From CAILZL01 sp049840395 (GTDB lineage Bacteria > Pseudomonadota > Gammaproteobacteria > Steroidobacterales > Steroidobacteraceae), in the NCBI GenBank assembly GCA_049840395.1, contig JASGLD010000009.1, positions 186,001 through 250,000 of the forward strand: a DNA stretch of 64,000 bases, in the 5' to 3' direction. Of this stretch, positions 58,576 to 64,000 are shown in pieces. Under the pieces are notes generated by a model. That model did not search any database. It saw only the letters and a program-made list of their open reading frames with translations, and was not told the DNA's origin. Every line of letters starts with the position of its first letter. Position 1 is the stretch's first letter. The position numbers and the translations under genes are program-made.

Positions 58576-61500
58576 ATGAGCAAACTAATAGCGTGCTTGT
58601 CCGGCGCGATAGTGACGCTGGCAAGTGCATCAGGCGCGTCAGCGCAAAGTAGTTCTTCCGAAGCATCGGGCTTGGAACTTGAAGAAGTGGTGGTGACCGC
58701 TGAGCGCGTCACTAAAGATCTGCAGAAGACTGCGCAGAAGCTCGATGTGATGGAGGGTACCGAGCTGAAGAAGCAGGGCAAAACACGTATTGATGAAATC
58801 TTGAGTGGATTGCCCGGCATCCAGTTGCAAGGCAGCCAAGTCGACACGGCGATCTACATGCGTGGTATTTCCACTGGCGTACCTGTCACGGTAGATGGTG
58901 TGGAGACTTCCGGTGTTGTGTTGCGCGGTACCACTCTGGACATGGCGCAAGTCACCGTTTCGCGTGGTGTTCAGAACGGCGCAGGTACTACCGGATTAAC
59001 CGGTGCGGTCAGTTTGACCACTAATAAGCCCGCCTTTGAGTATCAAGCCACCGGCGCATTAACTGTTGGTAGCTACAATCTTCGCAACACCGAGGGTGTG
59101 CTCAATCTGCCCTTCTCGGACAACCAAGCTGTGCGTGTGGCTTACGCTGCTGATCGTCGCGATGGTTATGTTTCGAATGGCGCGGGCAATTCTGATAATC
59201 GCCAATTCCGTCTGAGTTACAGATGGAAGCCCACGGATGATCTGGATATCAACGCTTCTTATCAGGAAAACAATATCAATGGTAACGGTGTTCAAGCAGG
59301 TTCGTTCCTGTACACCGGTCATTGGATCAACTGGACGCCTGGCCAAACATTGAATTGGTCGAATCCATATACAAATGGTGGGACTGCGCAATATCAGGTT
59401 TATCAGTCGGGTTTAATCAACTCAGCTAATGCAGCAGGCACGGCTGCGCCATCTGCAACAGGTGGACAGATTTATAACGCAGCCGGTCAGTACTTATATC
59501 CTTCTGGACCATGTACTACGGTCGCTACTTCATTTACATCAAGTGCAACTAACTTCTCGGCTCTTGGCCCAATAATTCAGGCTTGGGGATGCCCTTCGCG
59601 TCACTTGGCTATTCGTGATGGCGTTACCTTCCGCAATCGCGCCAATCCTTGGGATGACGGTTCAACTCGGTATGACTTCTTCCCGAATAATCCCCAGCGT
59701 GATTCACTGACCCGTGTCGCCAATGTGACCATTGATTGGCAAACTTCGTACGGTAAATGGCGCTTCCAGCCGGCGTACACTTACTCCTACCGAAAGTTCG
59801 TAGAGCCGCTGCGTGGCACCAGCACTATGGGTGAAGGTGGCATTCCGGATACTCGATGGAATCTGGATGTGCAGCTTGCATCCAACGAAGACTCTCGCAT
59901 TGGTTGGGTGGGTGGCTTCACGGGTAGCTACACACCGCGCTCGGATGATGGTGAGGGGCAGTTCACAGTGTCTTATCCGACTAGTGGTTGGACTACTGGC
60001 ACGCCGAGCACCACTTTGGCGAGTGGTATGGCGGCGGCTGGCATTTCCAGTGCGGCAATGAATCCTCCTTGCTATACGGTATTTCCCGGAGCAACCCCGA
60101 CTTCTGCGGGTACCGCCAATTCATTGCCATGCTATTCGACCACATGGTCTGCAGGTACAGCTGCATATAACTATGCGTTTAGTTTGCAAGGTAACTACTC
60201 AATTACCGATGCTTGGCGTGTGAATGGCAGCGTTCGCAAAGATTGGTATGCCACCGAAAATCGTGGTTCGACGTTTAGTTTCTTTGTGGATGGTGATGGT
60301 CAGCGTTATGTGTGGTATCTCCCGGCAACGACCTATTGTTCTGGTCCAGCGGTCGACGCGATGGGAGTCGCCATCCCGACTGGATGCACCACGACAAACA
60401 CGAGTGGTGTGCCAAATCCGAATGGTCTGTACCAAGTGCCAGTTCGGATGAATATTTCCGATGCTGACCTGTACGCTCAGATCAATTCGGTACATCAGTG
60501 GGCGAAGTCAAACACTGAGAGCTTTACTTTCTCAACTGAATATGACCTGCTCCCGGATGTGATGGCTTATCTGCGCTTTGCCAATGGCACCAGCGCAGCT
60601 ATGGCGGCGGGTATGGGTGGGGCGACGGGCGGGTCTGTAAGCGTGACGCTGCCCAACGCTGTGGTTCCAGGTGTTGGAACACCATATACCACCACTGTTA
60701 ACTTGCCATCGCCACTGGTTAAGGGTGAAGAAACCAAGCAGTTGACCCTGGGCCTTAAGAGTCGTTGGTTTGATCGCAAGCTTCAGGTCAATGTCGAAGG
60801 CTTCTATAACGAGTACCACAATCGTGCGTTAGGCCGAATTATTGGCGCGCTATATGGCTATCAAAATACGACTACCCAAGTGCAGGGCACAGAAACTTGT
60901 ACTGCCTCTGTGAGCAGTCCAATTGTCGTTAGGTTTGGATCCACTGTGCAAACCAGCTGCTTTGCAGCCAATATCGGTAGCTACACCGGTGACATGCTGT
61001 CCAAGGGCGTCGATCTGGATGTAACTTTTGTACCGACTGCAAATGATCGTATCGACCTGAGTGTTGAGTATCTGCGTATGACTTTCGCAGGCGCTGCACA
61101 AATTGGTACTTTGACGGTCGATCAGGTGATTGGATTCAATCAGTCAACCACAACCAATCTTGCTGCTGCTCAGCAGTTTGCGGATGGCTGGAACGCATTT
61201 ACATCGGGTACTGAAGGGCAGACCTTGCCGCAGGCGCCACGGTGGAGTGCGCAGGCAAACTATTCGCATCAATTTGAATTGCCACAGGGTGGACGCTTGA
61301 CTCCTCGAGTAACTGGCTATTACAAAACCGCCTATTACTTCAATGAGACCACCGGCACCGGCGATACCAATTTGATGCTCAATTCAAACTGGGCAATTGC
61401 CAACGGCAAGGCGAAGGATCAGGACAATATCCAGGACGCCTATTCCAAGTTCGATGTGAACTTGGGCTATCAACCAAGGGATGGTAAGTGGAGCTTGAAT

Positions 61501-61668
61501 GGCTACGTGAAGAACGTGCAGAACAGAGCCACCATGACCTCGGCCAATCCTACAATTCTCACTACGGGTAGCGTCGCTACCGGAGATATACGGCAGACAG
61601 CGGTGGGTGGTTTTGTGCAGTTGGATGCGCCCCGTACCTACGGCCTGACCTTGCAGGCAAACTTTTAA
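58576..61668 (+). CDS. TonB-dependent receptor, paralogue
   Basis: The 1030-residue receptor has a signal peptide nearly identical to its neighbour's. The same 'LEEVVVTAERVTKDLQK' box follows, then a plug ('RIDEILSGLPGIQLQGSQ') and a barrel ending 'TYGLTLQANF'. Loops differ much more than the barrel strands, as expected after duplication with ligand divergence. It lies 390 bp downstream of the first copy, with its own leader and terminator. Confidence 0.93.
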   Translation: MSKLIACLSGAIVTLASASGASAQSSSSEASGLELEEVVVTAERVTKDLQKTAQKLDVMEGTELKKQGKTRIDEILSGLPGIQLQGSQVDTAIYMRGISTGVPVTVDGVETSGVVLRGTTLDMAQVTVSRGVQNGAGTTGLTGAVSLTTNKPAFEYQATGALTVGSYNLRNTEGVLNLPFSDNQAVRVAYAADRRDGYVSNGAGNSDNRQFRLSYRWKPTDDLDINASYQENNINGNGVQAGSFLYTGHWINWTPGQTLNWSNPYTNGGTAQYQVYQSGLINSANAAGTAAPSATGGQIYNAAGQYLYPSGPCTTVATSFTSSATNFSALGPIIQAWGCPSRHLAIRDGVTFRNRANPWDDGSTRYDFFPNNPQRDSLTRVANVTIDWQTSYGKWRFQPAYTYSYRKFVEPLRGTSTMGEGGIPDTRWNLDVQLASNEDSRIGWVGGFTGSYTPRSDDGEGQFTVSYPTSGWTTGTPSTTLASGMAAAGISSAAMNPPCYTVFPGATPTSAGTANSLPCYSTTWSAGTAAYNYAFSLQGNYSITDAWRVNGSVRKDWYATENRGSTFSFFVDGDGQRYVWYLPATTYCSGPAVDAMGVAIPTGCTTTNTSGVPNPNGLYQVPVRMNISDADLYAQINSVHQWAKSNTESFTFSTEYDLLPDVMAYLRFANGTSAAMAAGMGGATGGSVSVTLPNAVVPGVGTPYTTTVNLPSPLVKGEETKQLTLGLKSRWFDRKLQVNVEGFYNEYHNRALGRIIGALYGYQNTTTQVQGTETCTASVSSPIVVRFGSTVQTSCFAANIGSYTGDMLSKGVDLDVTFVPTANDRIDLSVEYLRMTFAGAAQIGTLTVDQVIGFNQSTTTNLAAAQQFADGWNAFTSGTEGQTLPQAPRWSAQANYSHQFELPQGGRLTPRVTGYYKTAYYFNETTGTGDTNLMLNSNWAIANGKAKDQDNIQDAYSKFDVNLGYQPRDGKWSLNGYVKNVQNRATMTSANPTILTTGSVATGDIRQTAVGGFVQLDAPRTYGLTLQANF

Positions 61669-61695
61669 TACCAAATCTAAGTTTTAGGTAATATT

Positions 61696-61726
61696 AAAGG
61701 CCAACCCATTGTGGTTGGCCTTTTTC
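61696..61726 (+). terminator. terminator after the second TonB receptor
   Basis: An 11-bp stem AAAGGCCAACC / GGTTGGCCTTT with loop CATTGT and a T run, about 27 bp past the stop codon. Confidence 0.9.
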
Positions 61727-61873
61727 TATGTGTGCTCTGCGTCATGGGTTGGTAATTCTTTGCAGAGCCTGACAAATACGATTCATTTGTTCAGATAATG
61801 TATAGGTTCATTGTTCATACTTGAGCGCAATGTCGCTGGTCGTCCGGCGTTAAATCTAAGAGTGAGGGATACC

Positions 61874-62386
61874 ATGAATAAGTGGTTATGTGCGTTCGTA
61901 TCGGTGCTGCTGCTGGCGGTTGGCGTTTCGGCGGATGCGGCCGACAAGAAAAAGTCCGGCGGTTTGATCGGCAATTCCTATGGCAGTCAGATGGAGCTGA
62001 TCTCTGATTCCATCATGCGAGTGACAACCCGTAAGAAGGTGCAGGGTACGTTGGACGAAATCACCACCCCGGGTACCTCAACTTATAACGCCTTCAATAG
62101 CGTGCAGAACGCCGCAGTAGTCCGCGCAGCGGTGGAAGCTCGCAACCTGGGTTTCAAGGCATTGAAGGTGTCCGGTACCCGTAACTTGAGCAGCACGTCG
62201 GAACGGCGTTCCGCCAGTTCCTGCCCGGGTGGCATTTGCGAAAGTGATTTCACCTTCGCCAAGGGTAGCTACAGTACCGACGTTGAGTTGGCTATCGAGC
62301 TGACTTTCGATTTGTTGAAGGAAGTGCCGGCTGAAGGTACGGGCGTAGTTGATGTGGAAGCAATCCTCAAGCAATTCGGTCTTTGA
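61874..62386 (+). CDS. exported hypothetical protein
   Basis: About 170 residues from ATG 61874 (GTGAGGG site); a longer frame from 61811 is unlikely. A signal peptide ('LCAFVSVLLLAVGVSADA') precedes a soluble domain with 'FKALKVSGTRNLSSTSERRS' and a Cys pair 'SCPGGICES'. No family is recognised. It is monocistronic, with a terminator following. Confidence 0.72.
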   Translation: MNKWLCAFVSVLLLAVGVSADAADKKKSGGLIGNSYGSQMELISDSIMRVTTRKKVQGTLDEITTPGTSTYNAFNSVQNAAVVRAAVEARNLGFKALKVSGTRNLSSTSERRSASSCPGGICESDFTFAKGSYSTDVELAIELTFDLLKEVPAEGTGVVDVEAILKQFGL

Positions 62387-62422
62387 GCCCATTGGACGGG
62401 GTATGACCTCGTCACTCAGCAG

Positions 62423-62458
62423 AGGCAGGCAGGCGCGCGACGCTGGCCTGCCTTTTTG
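62423..62458 (+). terminator. terminator after the exported protein
   Basis: Stem AGGCAGGC (62423-62430) / GCCTGCCT (62446-62453) followed by TTTT, 36 bp past the stop. Confidence 0.8.
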
Positions 62459-62636
62459 CTTTATGTGATTCGGAAGATCGGCTTAGAAGGCTAGTTAAGC
62501 TGCGTTTCCACCACCGGCCATCCACTAAGTCACCGGCGGCATTTATAGCCGGTTTACCTCGCGATTCGTCTATCATCGCGCCCTATTTCCGATCCAACTT
62601 ATGCGACCCGATGGTATGTCGGGTGATGGATGTGCC

Positions 62637-64000
62637 ATGTCCGCATTTTCGCGCTATCTGTTTACCTGCCTCTGCGTCGGCTTTAGCGGCCTGGCTGCGT
62701 TGATCTACCAGATCGCCTGGACGCGACAATTTGCCTTGGTTTTTGGCACTTCCGAGTTGGCAGTGGCAACCGTCTTGGCGGCATACATGGGTGGTTTGGC
62801 ATTGGGGGCGCGTTGCATTGAGCCGCTGCTGATCCGTATTTCGCGGCCGGCAAGAATGTACGCGTTGCTGGAAGCGGGTATTGCCGCAGCTGCATTGCTA
62901 TGGGTGCCATTGTGTCTGTGGGCGGCGGAATATGGGCTGGCCGGCCTGTTGGGCGGGCAGGCTGCGCCGCCGGATAGCACACATGTTGGCACCACAGTTT
63001 TCTATCTGGTTACTGCATTCATAACCCTGTTGGTGCCCACTGCATTAATGGGGGCCACTCTGCCTCTGCTGGTGCGCGATGGCGTACATACGGAACAACA
63101 GATCGGAAGACGTGTGGGAGCGCTGTATGTAGCCAATACAGCCGGCGCAGTGGTGGGTGCTCTGCTCGCTGCATTGTATCTGTTGCCGCAATTGGGTTTG
63201 CGGGCAACAACTTGGACAGCGGCAACTATCAATCTGCTGGTGGCAGCTCTGGCGTATCAACTGACGCGCTCATCGGTCTCCTCACCGGAGGCTGCGCAAG
63301 CTACGCCTGCGACTGAAGCGGTGACGCCGAAGATCGATAAGGTGTCTTGGAGCCGCAATCACTGGATATTGCCATTAATGCTGTTGTCCGGCGTTGTGTC
63401 ATTTCTGCATGAAGTGTTATGGACGCGCATGCTGGCTCATGTGATGGGTAGCAGCATCATTGCTTTTGGCGTGATGGTGGCCAGTTTTCTACTGGGAATT
63501 GCCTTGGGCGGTGCACTCGGATCTTGGCTTGCCCGCAATCAACCTTGGGCGATACGAAGCTGGTCGGCGACACAGTTGCTTTCAGCGGTCATGGCGATGC
63601 TGGCGTGGTATGCAATTCAACATTGGGCGCCTGCCAGTGCAACACTGCTGCAAAAAGCGGGCTTTGGTTTAATCGTCTTGCTACCGCTGGCCATCGCGAT
63701 AGGGGCTACCTATCCACTGGCAGTGCGCATACTGGCAGCGCAGGTGGCAGATGCGGCGCCGGTCAGTGCGCGCGTATATGCGTGGAATACATTGGGTGCA
63801 ATTGTGGGGGCGCTGGCAGGTGGCTTCTGGCTGATTCCTGCGCTGCGTTATGAAGGGAGTGTGCAGCTGGCGGTGGTGGCCAGTGCATTGCTGGCTGTGG
63901 CCTCGGCATTACTTTGGTTACGGCTGCAATTCAAATGGATGGTGCCATTGCTGGCTATGTCGGCCATGGTGGGGATAGCCTTCAGGCCACAAGTGCCGGA
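62637..64000 (+). CDS. membrane protein of the fused spermidine-synthase family (partial)
   Basis: An open frame runs to the window edge: 455 codons so far, with no stop. The N-terminus reads 'YLFTCLCVGFSGLAALIYQI' and 'WTRQFALVFGTSELAVATVL', typical of the MFS-like membrane half of fused spermine/spermidine synthase proteins. 'VPTALMGATLPLLVR' and 'GALYVANTAGAVVGAL' are family segments. At least ten hydrophobic helices are visible. The catalytic domain would lie past the window. An in-frame ATG at 62601 is an alternative start. Confidence 0.82.
   Translation, partial: MSAFSRYLFTCLCVGFSGLAALIYQIAWTRQFALVFGTSELAVATVLAAYMGGLALGARCIEPLLIRISRPARMYALLEAGIAAAALLWVPLCLWAAEYGLAGLLGGQAAPPDSTHVGTTVFYLVTAFITLLVPTALMGATLPLLVRDGVHTEQQIGRRVGALYVANTAGAVVGALLAALYLLPQLGLRATTWTAATINLLVAALAYQLTRSSVSSPEAAQATPATEAVTPKIDKVSWSRNHWILPLMLLSGVVSFLHEVLWTRMLAHVMGSSIIAFGVMVASFLLGIALGGALGSWLARNQPWAIRSWSATQLLSAVMAMLAWYAIQHWAPASATLLQKAGFGLIVLLPLAIAIGATYPLAVRILAAQVADAAPVSARVYAWNTLGAIVGALAGGFWLIPALRYEGSVQLAVVASALLAVASALLWLRLQFKWMVPLLAMSAMVGIAFRPQVP

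Overview
The window is about 37 kb of gammaproteobacterial chromosome interrupted by a foreign element of about 26.8 kb. The chromosomal context is a hemC-hemD-hemX-hemY operon close to an algZ-algR two-component pair, glnK-amtB, ubiK, comM, a caa3-type oxidase operon and large TonB-dependent receptors. This fits a Xanthomonadales/Nevskiales/Steroidobacter-like gammaproteobacterium; the genus cannot be fixed from sequence reading alone.

Left chromosomal arm (1-13811). Haem synthesis genes run leftward off the edge of the window. They are followed by an AI-2E family permease, a divergent yqjD/yqjE/yqjK-like envelope trio, algR/algZ with a dehydrogenase, a DUF4124 protein, amtB and glnK behind a well-spaced sigma-54 promoter, ubiK, comM, a membrane-anchored cytochrome c5-type protein, and a tRNA-Arg(CCG) gene with its own promoter.

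Integrated island (about 13812-40600). The element sits at the 3' end of tRNA-Arg. It carries a large serine recombinase at its left end, and MobC plus a MOBP-type relaxase at its right end. It also has a VirD4/TraG-like coupling ATPase without membrane helices, but no mating-pair-formation genes, so it looks like an integrative mobilizable element. Cargo includes a type II Zorya anti-phage operon (zorA-zorB-zorE, plus a small zinc-ribbon membrane protein), a second resolvase, and two stand-alone serine-recombinase-like domains in which the nucleophilic serine is replaced by alanine. Also present are RadC, an island-borne CsrA, a solitary DNA methyltransferase, an HNH nuclease, a membrane J-domain protein, and an unassigned five-gene block (ankyrin protein, lipoprotein, membrane GAF-like protein and two others). 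Two hairpin-dense noncoding stretches flank the Zorya-containing segment. Many island proteins have no recognisable family.

Right chromosomal arm (40640-64000). A large lipoprotein combines a parallel beta-helix with tandem FG-GAP/VCBS repeats (156-bp units). Next comes a cytochrome c oxidase operon in which subunit II carries two c-type haem domains, there are two subunit III genes, and a small protein resembles a subunit II membrane hairpin. A HIG1-like protein lies nearby. A glycerate kinase/tartronate semialdehyde reductase/FAH/NIPSNAP group follows, then two paralogous TonB-dependent receptors with similar leaders and strong terminators, a secreted protein, and the start of a membrane spermidine-synthase-like protein that runs off the window.
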